Shown here: in pieces, positions 29,163 to 39,400 of the stretch
How positions within the stretch are numbered: the first letter of the stretch is position 1
Layout: every line of letters starts with the position of its first letter
NCBI GenBank assembly: GCA_002424045.1
Contig: DIPH01000044.1
Span: forward strand, 42,631 to 106,630
Source of the DNA: Firmicutes bacterium UBA5493
GTDB lineage: Bacteria > Bacillota > Limnochordia > Darwinibacteriales > Darwinibacteriaceae
Length of the DNA: 64,000 bases
Direction of reading: 5' to 3'
The notes under the pieces: generated by a model
Databases searched by the model: none
Seen by the model: the letters and a program-made list of their open reading frames with translations, nothing else
What the model was told of the DNA's origin: nothing
Program-made: the position numbers and the translations under genes

Positions 29163-30368
29163 CTACTCTTCTCCCAGGGCCTTGAGAACCAAGTCTAAGT
29201 GCTCCGTTATGTCAACCCTCGCCTCATCGGGAGCGGTCTGGAGAGCCTCCAAGAAAAGTTCCTTGGCCTCTGCGTAACGGCCCACAAGGTAATATCCATA
29301 GCCTAAGGTGTCAAGATAAATATCCTTACGGTCAAGCTGCACCGCACGTTCAGCCATTTCCAGCGCTTGGGGAATCTGTATTTCCCGTAGAAAATAGTGG
29401 TAAGCCAGGTTGTTGAGGGCGAGATGATTATGGGGCTGGCGCATGAGGACCTGCTGATAATTTTCAACCACACCCAAGAAGTTATCAAGGCCTTCGTAGG
29501 TGAAGGCTTTGTACAAATAGACCTGCCAAAACTGGGGAGCCAAAGCAAGCATCTCTTGGCTTATATCAAGAGCCACTTCGAAGTTCTCTGCCCCAAACTC
29601 TTCTAGAAACAGATCATTGAGTTCGCTTAAGGTTGCCAATCTTGGTAGGGGACTATCCCCCCACTCCCGTGGGAAAGACCAATTTGAGAGTTCCATCTGA
29701 ACTTGCCCTTGTGGATCGTCAATTTCCAAGCGACTTGGCATCCATCCTTCTGGACCACTTGTCAACGTTATGGAAGCTGGCTCTGGGCCAAAGAAAAGGT
29801 CCAGTTCTACAGACGTCATCTTACCATTCTCCAAGATATACGATGTCACACTGACAAGTGTTCGCCGATTTTGACGAATTAAAAAGGGAAGCCCACTTTC
29901 CTCATCAAACCACAACATAAACTCGGGATCAACTGCGGCAACATACCGTCTGGCCCTGCGCTCAGCCACTTTATCCATTCCCGAAAACTCCAGGGGGATT
30001 CTGGAGAACTCAGACAAGGCAAAAAGATAGTCCTGAATATCCTCGAACAACCAAAACCGATCGTAGCCGTATTGTACATCACTGCCAGTTTGCACCTGCA
30101 CAAAACCGGCCTCGCTTGTGATAGTCACCGCTTCGGTGTGAGTCAGATAGTGAACCTGAAATCCGTTAGGATAAGCAAATTTCAGAAAACCATCCATAAG
30201 CAGAGTTTTTTCCTCGCCCACAGTGAGGTGGACCACCACACTACTGCTCCCAAATTGATGATCAAACCAAGCCACTGGTGATTCCATGGCGGCAGACACC
30301 CTATCAAGTCCAAACAGAAACGTGATCAGCAACGCCAAAAGCACAAATCTGGATTTACAGTGCTTCAA
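29163..30368 (-). CDS. Exported protein: LolA/RseB-like domain plus TPR repeats
   Basis: A 401-aa protein with a signal peptide (about 1-27), a beta-rich middle (residues 30-230, patterns FLKFAYPNGFQVHYL, YVAAVDPEFMLWFDEESGLPFLIRQN) resembling the LolA/LppX/RseB lipid- or lipoprotein-binding barrel, then TPR helices from about 260 (AENFEVALDISQEMLAL, LALNNLAYHYFLREI, YGYYLVGRYAEAKELF). Such proteins often hold or move envelope components. TTG 30368 overlaps the deoC stop (TTGA) with GGGGAGAGG upstream. No family name can be given with certainty. Confidence 0.75.
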   Translation of the reverse strand: MKHCKSRFVLLALLITFLFGLDRVSAAMESPVAWFDHQFGSSSVVVHLTVGEEKTLLMDGFLKFAYPNGFQVHYLTHTEAVTITSEAGFVQVQTGSDVQYGYDRFWLFEDIQDYLFALSEFSRIPLEFSGMDKVAERRARRYVAAVDPEFMLWFDEESGLPFLIRQNRRTLVSVTSYILENGKMTSVELDLFFGPEPASITLTSGPEGWMPSRLEIDDPQGQVQMELSNWSFPREWGDSPLPRLATLSELNDLFLEEFGAENFEVALDISQEMLALAPQFWQVYLYKAFTYEGLDNFLGVVENYQQVLMRQPHNHLALNNLAYHYFLREIQIPQALEMAERAVQLDRKDIYLDTLGYGYYLVGRYAEAKELFLEALQTAPDEARVDITEHLDLVLKALGEE

Positions 30369-31156
30369 TAGTCGGCCTCTCCCCTCAATCCTTCAATAAT
30401 GGCAATCCCAGAACTTGCCCCAAGGCGATTTGCACCAGCCTTAATCATAGCCGTAGCGCTGGCGAGATCCCGGATACCCCCTGAGGCCTTCACCCCGCAA
30501 TCAGGACCTACAACATCGCGCATCAAAGACACATCTTCCACCGTAGCACCGCCAGGCCCAAACCCTGTAGAAGTCTTGACAAAATCAGCACCTGCCATTT
30601 TCGATAGAATACATCCCCTAACAATTTGCTCCTTGCTTAAATAGCCTGTCTCCAAAATCACCTTGAGAACCTGTGCGGGTACTGCATCCCGAACCCCCTT
30701 AATATCGGAGTAAACCTTCGCATAGTCTCTCTCCAAAAGACTACCAATGTTGATGACCATATCGATTTCTTCGGCACCGCCTGCCACTGCATCCCTGGCC
30801 TCTAACACCTTAGTCAACGTGGAGTTAGCACCTAAAGGAAAGCCTATCACGGTACAGACTTTCACGTCACTTCCCTGTAGAAATCTAGCGGCGGCAGGAA
30901 CGTGAACAGGATTTACACATACCGATGCAAAGTGATAGTGCAGTGCCTCTTCACAAAGCTTGCTGATTTGTTCCTGTGAAGCAGTAGGTTTTAGTAGCGT
31001 ATGATCAATTGTCGACGCTAGGGTGCTATCTTCATCAGGTGAAGTAGTTGCCCCTTTCCTTGGTCTCTGTCCCATTGGAACAACTAAACGAATTCCCTGT
31101 TTAGCTAAGGCTAAACCAATTTCCTCTTTTTGCTCTTCCAGCCATTTGTGATCCAT
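30365..31156 (-). CDS. deoC: Deoxyribose-phosphate aldolase
   Basis: Splits 2-deoxyribose 5-phosphate into glyceraldehyde 3-phosphate and acetaldehyde. The 263-aa protein has a 47-residue charged N-terminal extension before the normal core start STIDHTLLKPTAS. The Schiff-base Lys is in ADFVKTSTGFGPGGAT and the second Lys in VKASGGIRD; VCVNPVHVPAA and VIGFPLGANS are family marks. ATG 31156 has AAAGGGTG six bases upstream, so the extension is probably real; a shorter start is also possible. It overlaps the exported TPR gene and follows glpP by 3 bases. Confidence 0.94.
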   Translation of the reverse strand: MDHKWLEEQKEEIGLALAKQGIRLVVPMGQRPRKGATTSPDEDSTLASTIDHTLLKPTASQEQISKLCEEALHYHFASVCVNPVHVPAAARFLQGSDVKVCTVIGFPLGANSTLTKVLEARDAVAGGAEEIDMVINIGSLLERDYAKVYSDIKGVRDAVPAQVLKVILETGYLSKEQIVRGCILSKMAGADFVKTSTGFGPGGATVEDVSLMRDVVGPDCGVKASGGIRDLASATAMIKAGANRLGASSGIAIIEGLRGEADY

Positions 31157-31159
31157 CGT

Positions 31160-31765
31160 CTACACCCTTTCGTAGTTCCATAATTCCACCCGACTAGTGG
31201 AAACGGCCAAGACCGGTGGTCTAATCACCTTTTCCAACTCATCCCTAGTTTCCACCAATCCTCCCGCAATCATGGGAGGAAATCTCTCGGGCAAACGTTC
31301 GCGAACAGAAGGAAGCACCAGGGCCGGTAGAATTTCCACCGCATCGGGTTGACTGGAGTGAATCATGCGAAGCCCCGTTCGGAGCGCCTCAGAGTCCAAC
31401 ATAAACAAACGCTGAATGCCCAATAGGCCCGCTTTTTGAGCAGCGGTAACCAAGTACCCCTTGGTGGTCAAGACGCCATCGATACCCACTTCAGAGGCTA
31501 GAACCTCCATGCCCAAGACGTCTTTGGCGATCCCCCCTATCAAGTCTACATGGACAAAAAGCATCTGTCCCTGTTCTTTGCAAACCTTCGCTAAATCCCG
31601 CAGTTCGAAGATATCACCTGTGAGATAAAAGCACACCTTGATTCCCGCTTCCCCTGTTAGGTGCGCATCAGTTATGCCCTTTAGACCTGCTATAATGGGT
31701 TTTTGCGCCAAACCTGTCTTTAGATTTTGCAGGCGCTCTCTGCGCATGCGCTCTTGTTTAATCAT
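31160..31765 (-). CDS. glpP: Glycerol-3-phosphate-responsive antiterminator GlpP
   Basis: RNA-binding antiterminator (201 aa) that in Bacillus lets glp mRNA be read through when bound to glycerol 3-phosphate. The sequence matches the GlpP family: KPIIAGLKGITDAHL, VCFYLTGDIFEL, MLFVHVDLIGGIAKD, GIDGVLTTKGYL, AAQKAGLLGIQRLFMLDSEA and AGGLVETRDEL. TIM-barrel-like. ATG 31765 overlaps the glpK end by 8 bases. No leader terminator is visible ahead of glpK, so its target is elsewhere, or it acts on translation or stability of this mRNA. Confidence 0.93.
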   Translation of the reverse strand: MIKQERMRRERLQNLKTGLAQKPIIAGLKGITDAHLTGEAGIKVCFYLTGDIFELRDLAKVCKEQGQMLFVHVDLIGGIAKDVLGMEVLASEVGIDGVLTTKGYLVTAAQKAGLLGIQRLFMLDSEALRTGLRMIHSSQPDAVEILPALVLPSVRERLPERFPPMIAGGLVETRDELEKVIRPPVLAVSTSRVELWNYERV

Positions 31766-33260
31766 CGCTCACCCAACTTTTGGCGCTGGTTATCGCTTTA
31801 TCCCAGCCGTTAACAAGCCGTAACCTCTCCGCCTGTCTCATAGCGGGGTTGTAAATCTCTTGCGCTTGCCAGTGCTTTTGAATGTCTTCCTGGCTGTCCC
31901 AAAAACCGACGGCCAGCCCCGCTAAATAGGCGGCACCTAGGGCAGTAGTTTCAAACACCCGCGGTCTTTGGACCTGAATCGCCGTCAGATCGGCTAGAAA
32001 TTGGCAAATGAAATTGTTCACAGAAGCTCCCCCATCCACCTTCAGTTCTGTCAGTGGAATCTGGGAATCCCTTGCCATCACATCCACTACATCTTTCGTC
32101 TGATACACGATGGCTTCAAGGGTGGCCCGAACTAGGTGGGCCTTTGTAACACCTCTGGTGATACCCATGATCATACCGCGCACATAGGGGTCCCAGTGGG
32201 GAGCCCCTAACCCCACAAAACTCGGCACGAAGTACACACCATTGGTGTGGGGAACAGAAAGGGCAATATTCTCCGTCTCTGCCGCATTTTTCACCAATCC
32301 CATTTCGTCACGGAGCCACTTCACAGCTGCCCCCGCCACAAACACGCTGCCTTCCAGAGCATACTGTACCTTTCCGCCAATTCCCCAGGCGATGGTGGTT
32401 ACAAGACCATTGGCTGAGGAGATAAGCCTTGAACCTGTGTTCATGAGAATAAAGGCGCCGGTGCCAAAGGTTGCTTTCACGGTACCAGGTTCGAAACAGG
32501 TCTGGCCAAAGAGGGCGGCCTGCTGATCGCCTGCCGCGCCTGCAATGGGGATCCCTTCTGGGAGCAACCCAATCTGCACAGTGTGACCATATACTTCGCT
32601 GGAAGAAGCGACTTCAGGAAGAATCTCCCCAGGAATTTCTAAGGTATCTAAAAGATCATGATCCCATTTTAATTCGGCAATGTTAAAGAGCAAGGTCCTG
32701 GAGGCATTGGTATAATCGGTAACATGTTTTTGTCCTCCTGTGAGCTTGTAAATGAGCCAAGAATCAATGGTTCCAAATGCCAATTCGCCCCTTGTAGCCC
32801 TGTCCCTAAGCTGAAGATTGTGATCAAAAATCCACTTGAGTTTGGTCCCTGAAAAATAGGCATCTAAGACAAGACCTGTCTTCTCTTTAAACAAAGGCTC
32901 TAAACCTTGTCTACGTAGATCATCGCATATGCCCGCCGTTCTGCGGCACTGCCACACGATGGCCCTAGTTACAGGTTCACCTGTTTGCCGATCCCAAAGC
33001 ACCACTGTCTCCCGCTGATTGGTCACCCCAATAGCGGCTACCTCCGCTGGATTCACTCGGGTCTCCTGGAAAATTTCATCCAAGAGTTGGCAGATTCCCT
33101 CCCAAATCTCTAGAGCGTCATGCTCTACCCAACCAGGTTTGGGATAATATTGCGTAAATTCTTGGTACACCTTCCCCACCATGTTCGATTGATGATCAAA
33201 AAGTATCACAGTGGTTCCGGTCGTTCCTTGGTCAATTGCTAGTATGTAGTCTCCGAGCAC
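31758..33260 (-). CDS. glpK: Glycerol kinase
   Basis: Phosphorylates glycerol to glycerol 3-phosphate. The 500-aa FGGY kinase opens with ILAIDQGTTGTT, has TNQRETVVLWDRQTG, WQCRRT, the Asp-rich GAAGDQQAALFGQ and the C-terminal KVDGGASVNNF. GTG 33260 sits nine bases behind AAGGAGG; the longer frame to 33287 has no site. The His-containing loop phosphorylated by HPr in enterococcal GlpK is not obvious here. glpF and glpD are not in the neighbourhood; glpP follows. Confidence 0.96.
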   Translation of the reverse strand: MLGDYILAIDQGTTGTTVILFDHQSNMVGKVYQEFTQYYPKPGWVEHDALEIWEGICQLLDEIFQETRVNPAEVAAIGVTNQRETVVLWDRQTGEPVTRAIVWQCRRTAGICDDLRRQGLEPLFKEKTGLVLDAYFSGTKLKWIFDHNLQLRDRATRGELAFGTIDSWLIYKLTGGQKHVTDYTNASRTLLFNIAELKWDHDLLDTLEIPGEILPEVASSSEVYGHTVQIGLLPEGIPIAGAAGDQQAALFGQTCFEPGTVKATFGTGAFILMNTGSRLISSANGLVTTIAWGIGGKVQYALEGSVFVAGAAVKWLRDEMGLVKNAAETENIALSVPHTNGVYFVPSFVGLGAPHWDPYVRGMIMGITRGVTKAHLVRATLEAIVYQTKDVVDVMARDSQIPLTELKVDGGASVNNFICQFLADLTAIQVQRPRVFETTALGAAYLAGLAVGFWDSQEDIQKHWQAQEIYNPAMRQAERLRLVNGWDKAITSAKSWVSDD

Positions 33261-33306
33261 AACAAGCCGCCTCCTTCTACTACCCATAAATTCTGCAGAA
33301 GGGGGG

Positions 33307-33864
33307 CTATTTCCTTCCTAATACGCCTTCTTCAGTGACCAAGAAGTCTACTGCCTGATCCCAAGAGTCAGCCGGGACGTCCCGGATAAAGGAGTGATAC
33401 ACCAAACCTACTGAGTTCGCATTGGTTGTTGTCAAGAAACGATCGTAGTAACCGCCTCCATAGCCAATTCGAAAACCCTGGGCCGAAAAAGCTAGTCCTG
33501 GCACAATAACGAGATCGAGCTCCCGAGGGTTAACTGTATGCGCCTTAGGCCCAGGCTCTAAGATACCAAAAACAGCAGGAGCCAAATCCTCACGGGATGT
33601 ATATTTCCGGGCGATGAGCCCTTTCGGTTTACTTTGCACAACAGGCACATAGACCTCTTTTCCCTGCCTTTGGAGATTCTCCACGATGGCCCAGGTGTCA
33701 ATCTCCCACCCAAAGGAGAGATAAACCATCACCTTTTGTGCGTCTGTGTAGATAGGTAGCCCAAAGAGGTGTCCCCTAATTGCCTGATTCCAGATTTCAC
33801 GCTGGGCCTTGGGGACCTGGCTCCTTTCCTTCTTGAGCATTTTCCGCAACTGTTCCTTAGTCAT
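33307..33864 (-). CDS. 5-formyltetrahydrofolate cyclo-ligase
   Basis: ATP-dependent conversion of 5-formyl-THF to 5,10-methenyl-THF (MTHFS, YgfA/YqgN family), 185 aa. Visible: the N-terminal basic helix, VYLSFGWEIDTW, VYVPVVQSKP and the phosphate-binding GFRIGYGGGYYDRFL (about 130-144), the family signature. Overlaps the end of the M16 peptidase gene by 8 bases and is followed 46 bases later by glpK. Confidence 0.93.
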   Translation of the reverse strand: MTKEQLRKMLKKERSQVPKAQREIWNQAIRGHLFGLPIYTDAQKVMVYLSFGWEIDTWAIVENLQRQGKEVYVPVVQSKPKGLIARKYTSREDLAPAVFGILEPGPKAHTVNPRELDLVIVPGLAFSAQGFRIGYGGGYYDRFLTTTNANSVGLVYHSFIRDVPADSWDQAVDFLVTEEGVLGRK

Positions 33865-35140
33865 TTGTCTTCACCGGCCTTAAAATCGATATCGTTGAGC
33901 GGTCCCAGTCAAGCTGCTCCGCTAATGCCTTTTGCACTTCCTCTGGGGTCACGCTTTGGAGAAGATCCAAGTAGTTGTTGTAAGGTGTTCCCCGAAAGTA
34001 GTGTGAGATCAAGCGATTCGCTGTATATTCAAAGGACTCGAAAGAGGCAAGATGGGCCCCATAAAGCTGCCTTTGTAGACGTTCCACGTCACTAGAGGAC
34101 ACTTTGCTTGTCTTCAAGCGATCAATGATTTTGGTTAACTGTGCATGGAGAGCATCAGGGTCACGTGTCTCGGAGCCAATGACAGAATAGGAGAACCCGG
34201 GCTCTGCGTTGAAACTGGCTCCAAACGAATCTGTAATCAAGTCGGCCTCATAAAGCTCCCCATAGCTCAAGGAGCTCCGTCCTGCAATGAGTCTCATACC
34301 GATGGCCATGATAATCTGCTGGCGAAGAAGATCTTCTCCCTGCCAGATGGGCTCATGCTTAAAGCCTAAAAGATACCGAGGCTGGGAGATGGGGAGCTGC
34401 TCTTCCACCCAGGAGCCTTTCACTTCGTGGGGCTCTTCGGGAAAAAAGCGTTCAATTACCCCTTTCTCTTGCTCCCAGTCGGGATAGTTTTCCTCAATGA
34501 GTTGCAGGGTCTTTATGGGATCCACATCGCCAACCACGGCCAATGCCATATTACCTGGCTGGTAGAAGGTGTTGTAACAGCGGTGCAAATCGTCCACAGT
34601 AATCTCTTCGACCGAATCCACCGTACCCCCAATATCCAGACGAACAGGATGCTCGTGGTACAAGTTCTCCAGGAGCAAGGTGTGGATCCGGTGACTGGGA
34701 TGATCGGCATACATTTGCAATTCCTGGATAATAATGCCCTTCTCCTTCTCCACGTTGTCCCGGGTTAGGTAGGGGCTGTTCACAAAGTCCATCAGGAGTG
34801 CGAGGCATTCTTGCCAGTTTTCTGTGGTAGAAAACAGGTAGCTCGTCTGGGTATAGCTGGTGAAGGCATTCACCGATGCCCCCCAAGTGGCAAAGCGTCC
34901 AAAGACATTGCCATCTTCCTCTTCGAAGAGCTTATGTTCGAGGAAATGGGCAATGCCAGAAGGAACGTTCCGAACCTCGCCACCGGGCACTCGAAACCTA
35001 GAATCCAGAGAGCCATAGTGTGTAGACAAAACCCCATAGGTCCTCAAGAATTGAGGCTTTGGCAGGATAAAACAGGTTAGGCCATTTGGTAGGTCCTTGC
35101 GATACAAGGTCTCTCCCGTGGGCGTATTAGTTTTCTCCAT
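33857..35140 (-). CDS. M16-family zinc peptidase (active type, YmfH-like)
   Basis: 427-aa processing-peptidase homologue with the inverted zinc motif HFLEH (HxxEH) near residue 75, in the sequence GIAHFLEHKLFEEEDG, and the downstream Glu-containing EKGIIIQELQMY. The C-terminal half is the second M16 domain. ATG 35140 has AAGGAG seven bases upstream. It pairs with the neighbouring M16 gene lacking the motif: Bacillota often have such an active/inactive pair (YmfH/YmfF). The genes overlap by 14 bases. Confidence 0.9.
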   Translation of the reverse strand: MEKTNTPTGETLYRKDLPNGLTCFILPKPQFLRTYGVLSTHYGSLDSRFRVPGGEVRNVPSGIAHFLEHKLFEEEDGNVFGRFATWGASVNAFTSYTQTSYLFSTTENWQECLALLMDFVNSPYLTRDNVEKEKGIIIQELQMYADHPSHRIHTLLLENLYHEHPVRLDIGGTVDSVEEITVDDLHRCYNTFYQPGNMALAVVGDVDPIKTLQLIEENYPDWEQEKGVIERFFPEEPHEVKGSWVEEQLPISQPRYLLGFKHEPIWQGEDLLRQQIIMAIGMRLIAGRSSLSYGELYEADLITDSFGASFNAEPGFSYSVIGSETRDPDALHAQLTKIIDRLKTSKVSSSDVERLQRQLYGAHLASFESFEYTANRLISHYFRGTPYNNYLDLLQSVTPEEVQKALAEQLDWDRSTISILRPVKTND

Positions 35141-36431
35141 GGTGTTCTCCTTCCTCATCTCTGGTGTTTTCGGTGTTCCCTGGGCGGAGAAGGTAGGTAG
35201 TATCGAGCTGAATTCTCTCCATCACTCTCACGCAATCATCATGTTCTACACGCCTGATGGCTTCCACCACCTGATCGATGGTGCGCATTTCTCCTTCCAC
35301 AACTCCAATTAAGTTGCGGTCAATGATTCCTGCTGGGCTGTCACCTAGGCTAATCATGGCACTAATCAAACCCCGTTTGGTTTGTTCCAACTCGTCGGGG
35401 CTGATCTGCCCTGCCTGACAAGCAGTCACTTGGTCCCCAATGATGGCCAGAGCCTTTTCTTGCTGGTCGTCAGTGATTCCGGCGGTGATTGTGAGAAGGC
35501 CCTTACTTCCTTCAATATGTGAGCCCACAGAATACGCAAGGCTGGCTTTTTCACGCACGTTCATGAACAATTTGGAATGGGCAAAGCCACCCAAGATTCC
35601 ATTACCCACAAGCAAGGCATAGTAATCGTTGTCACGATAGGAACAATTGGTACGATAACCCATCACCACGATCGCTTGGTTCAAATCCATGGTCTCCTCA
35701 AAGAACCGTTCCTCATTCACTTGGACCTTCTTGGGCTCCCTTAATTCGATGGTATGAGCGCGCTTAGGGATAAGGGAAGCAAAAAGGCTCGCAACGTCCT
35801 CGAGATTTGGCCCTACGCAGAAAATGTCGGTAGGATGTTCCCCCATGAGGGTCTCGTAATGTTCATAGACCTCTTTATTCTCTAAATGCTTCAGGTTCCC
35901 CAAATCTCCCGATTTGTAAATTCCAAAAGGCTCTTGGGCACACATTAGGGCTACAAAACGGGCCAGAGCATAAAAAGGCTTGTCGTTGACAAGTCCCTTC
36001 AAGTCTTGTTCCAGAGTGTTTTTTTCTTGTTCAAAGTAAGCGTCCAAGAAGCGATCGCCCGGGCCTTGGGGCTCGGTGAAAATCTCCCAAAACGCTCTCA
36101 GGCCCCTATCCAGCAGTTTTTCGCCCTGTGGCACAAGGCTGGGATCAACCATCTGAAGGTAGAGTTCAAGAATCTGCTGCTCGCCAATTTTCAAGATATC
36201 TGCGCCAAACTCCGCGGCATAAAGATTCTCTAACTCTCGAGCAATGTGCAATGTAGAAGGAAATTTCTGCGATCCTCTTCTCAGAAGGAGAGGCAAGAGA
36301 GCTGCACTTGTGGCATCTTTAGCTTCTAGATCCTGCCGAATGAAAACCTTGCAGGTCAGAGACTTAAATTTATCGGTTTCGCAAAGGTGAAGGCGCACAC
36401 CTTTACCCAGTTCACGCTGTGTGAATTTCAA
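35127..36431 (-). CDS. M16-family peptidase-like protein without zinc motif (YmfF-like)
   Basis: 434-aa partner of the M16 peptidase above. The fold is recognisable (SAALLPLLLRRGSQKFPST, FEQEKNTLEQDLKGLVNDK, FMNVREKASLAYSV), but no HxxEH exists, so it is likely a non-catalytic half of the heterodimer. The start is TTG 36431, with GGAGGAG nearby, overlapping the addA stop by 4 bases. This places it as the first gene after addA. Confidence 0.87.
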   Translation of the reverse strand: MKFTQRELGKGVRLHLCETDKFKSLTCKVFIRQDLEAKDATSAALLPLLLRRGSQKFPSTLHIARELENLYAAEFGADILKIGEQQILELYLQMVDPSLVPQGEKLLDRGLRAFWEIFTEPQGPGDRFLDAYFEQEKNTLEQDLKGLVNDKPFYALARFVALMCAQEPFGIYKSGDLGNLKHLENKEVYEHYETLMGEHPTDIFCVGPNLEDVASLFASLIPKRAHTIELREPKKVQVNEERFFEETMDLNQAIVVMGYRTNCSYRDNDYYALLVGNGILGGFAHSKLFMNVREKASLAYSVGSHIEGSKGLLTITAGITDDQQEKALAIIGDQVTACQAGQISPDELEQTKRGLISAMISLGDSPAGIIDRNLIGVVEGEMRTIDQVVEAIRRVEHDDCVRVMERIQLDTTYLLRPGNTENTRDEEGEHHGEN

Positions 36432-39400
36432 AATAACTCCTCCTCGACCCCATCCGTTTCAATACCTGTATTCTCCCCAAAGGATGCCGTATTACTAGCA
36501 TCTAACGCAGGAACATCGCTCGACATTTTGCAGTATGACATCTGCGTACACAGGGAGCAATCAGCCATGATGGGGAAAGCCTCTACTCCCACTTCAGAAC
36601 CTTGAATTATGGAAGCACAGGTTCTGATCAACCACTCTTCTGTTTGATCCGCATCCAAAAGCGAAGTATCCAGGGCATACAGTTGATTGGGAATCAAGAA
36701 GTAGGCCTGTGAGCTCAGGGCGGGAAGTCCAAACTCTCTTGCCATGGCCCAGGCATAGAGACGTAGCTGCACATCGTAACTGGCGCCTACCTCGGCAATC
36801 TGTTCTTGTCTGATCCAGTTGGACTTAAAGTCTACGATCTCAATGCCCGTCTCTCTCACAAAAACCTGATCCACTAAACCGTTTACGGTGAACTCACCCG
36901 CAGGAATGATAAAATCATGCTCCTGGTAAATCTCCCAGTCTGCTTGGGCGCCACCCCTAAGCTTTGCATCAGCACTTACTCGCCAGAAAAACTCACTATC
37001 TAAATAAGGAGTGATAATCTCCTCTAGTTGAGCCTTCTGTCTCGTACTAAGTTCTACCCCCTCCATGTTGGCGGCATAATCCACCAATTGGGACAGGTGG
37101 GCGGGATCTCTGATTTGTTCGCAAACCCGGTGCACAATGTTTCCCCGCTGGGTTCCGCTCAAGGGGGCCCCAGACCCAGGTGCGTCATTTCGCGACTTGA
37201 CCCTCTTACGCTCAGGCATTCCGAGAATGTAGCGCAAATAATAGTAGCGGGGACAGCGCTCGTAGTTCATCAAGGACGTTACAGAAAAGGAGACTTGATT
37301 GTACTGGGGGGAAAGGGGCGCGAAGCTTGGGAAGCTGGGATGCAAAACCCCTCCCTCTGGAGGTCTTCCCTTAAGGGGAGGTAGTGTTCCTGACATTTCT
37401 TTGTAGAGGCTTTCAGGTACCCATTGTAAGATGTCTTGCAGCCAGGCCCACCAGCTATCCCTGTGGGTCTTGCCATCACGGGCACAGAAATAAACCTGTT
37501 CTTCAGCTCTGGTTACAGCCACATAGAGCAGGCGCTTAGCCTCACTGATCTCTTCCTGCCGTTCTCGTTCTTTTAGAGCATCATAGCTCTTCATGCCTTT
37601 ATAGGTTAGACCAAAGTCGGGATGATACAGAACCTCCCCCGTTTGGCTTCGCACGGCGCTAGCATTGGTATCAGGTAAGAAGACTACAGGAAATTCCAAA
37701 CCCTTAGAGCCATGAATGGTGCGCAGCACTACTACATCAGCATGCTCTGCATCAAGGAGAGCCTCTCCCTCCTTTTGCCCATCTTGGACCATTAAACGTA
37801 AGAATCTATACTGTTCAGGGATTGTATACAGATCCCGGGCGAAGAGATCCCAGCTTTGTTCTAGAAGCTTTTCTATATTTGCCACCTTTTGAGGTCCAAA
37901 AGGTAAACGCCAGGTACTTGCCACATAGTCTGTCCGTTCGAGTAAGGATGTAATTACCTCCGGAGCCGGGCGATGCCTCGCGAGGGAGCGAAGAAAGACA
38001 TAATCATCCTGTGACTTTTTTAGGGCCTCTTGTTCTTTGGCCGTTAGTTTATCCGGGCGGTCTTGGCGAATCCAGCAGAGACCTTCATCGGAGATGAGGT
38101 AAAAGGGAGAACGCAAAAAAGCTAGATGCGCGACTTCATCCGCCGGGTCCTCAAGCCAACGAAAATAGTTGAGGACATCCTGGATTTCCTGTTTTGAATA
38201 AAAGCCTCGGCCACCTAGATTCACATAGGGAATGCCCACTTCTTTTAGGGCTTTCTCATAAATGTGCACATTGGTCATGGCCCGAAACAAGATGGAGATC
38301 TGCTCGTACCTATAGTCTCCCCTATCTACTAGGTCCCGAATCTTCAGAGCAATTTGCTCTGCTTCTACGACCCTGGCCTCGCCAGATAATAAATCCTCCG
38401 CAGGTGTGCGCAAGATCGTCACACAAGGCCCACCAGCAGCATCTTTTTTCGCGGCACTTCGTTCAAATCCTATGGACTCCCCCTCCATGAGTTGCCCGAA
38501 CACAGCGTTCACAAAGCCGATGAGCTCGGGCCGGGAGCGAAAGTTTTCCTCTAGAAACACATTTGATCCCGTAGCTGCTATTTCGTCCTTGGTCTCAACG
38601 AAAACCCCCACATCAGCTCCGCGAAAGCGATAGATGGACTGTTTGGGGTCCCCCACAACGAAAAGCGTGGCTCCCTCCGCCACGAGCGCATCTACGATTT
38701 TCTTCTGGAGAGGATTGGTGTCCTGAAATTCGTCCACCATGAGATGGCTAAAGGGATAATCCGCCCGAACCTTAGGGTCGAGAAGAAGCCCATGGGTCAA
38801 CTGCTCTAGATCATTATAATCCACAATACGGGCGAGCCGTTTTCTCTCATCGTAGCGGTGGTGAACCTGCTCTAGGACCTCTCCTAGATAGGCTATGATC
38901 ACCTGTCCTTGCTTCTCTCTAATTGTCTCTTGGGCAGATTCAATCAACTCTCTAAGGCCTTGGGTCTGTTCTGCCAATTTGCCGCGAATGCTCTTCACAA
39001 GTTTCAATAAGATGTCAAGGGCCTCGAGGCGAAACTCATCATCGGGAAACTGCATAAGCTCCAATAGACCGGGCCACTGTTCCTTTAAGTCATCTAACAC
39101 TCTCTTTTGCACCTCTGTTGTGGGCTTTAGAGAGAGAACTCTATCCACAGCGTACCCCAGCTGCAAGAGGGGAAATTCTACTCCCTCCTCCCTCGCCATA
39201 GGTCGGTTGAAATCTAAATCCCCCTTGCTCAACATCGTTTCGTACAACTCCAAGACGACGTTGGCAATCTCGAGGGGTGTTCCCAGGGCCTCCGGGGAGT
39301 CCAACTCGGCTACAACCTCTTCGATTGTTTCTGTCAGCAACACCTTCGTTTCCCACTCTTCTCCCACTCGAAAACGCGGGTCAACCTGGGCCTGGAGAGG

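Noticed and set aside
33261..33306. GlpP-responsive leader before glpK
   Set aside because: Only 46 bases, with a short TTCTGCAGAA palindrome and no T tract; too small for a terminator with an antiterminator.
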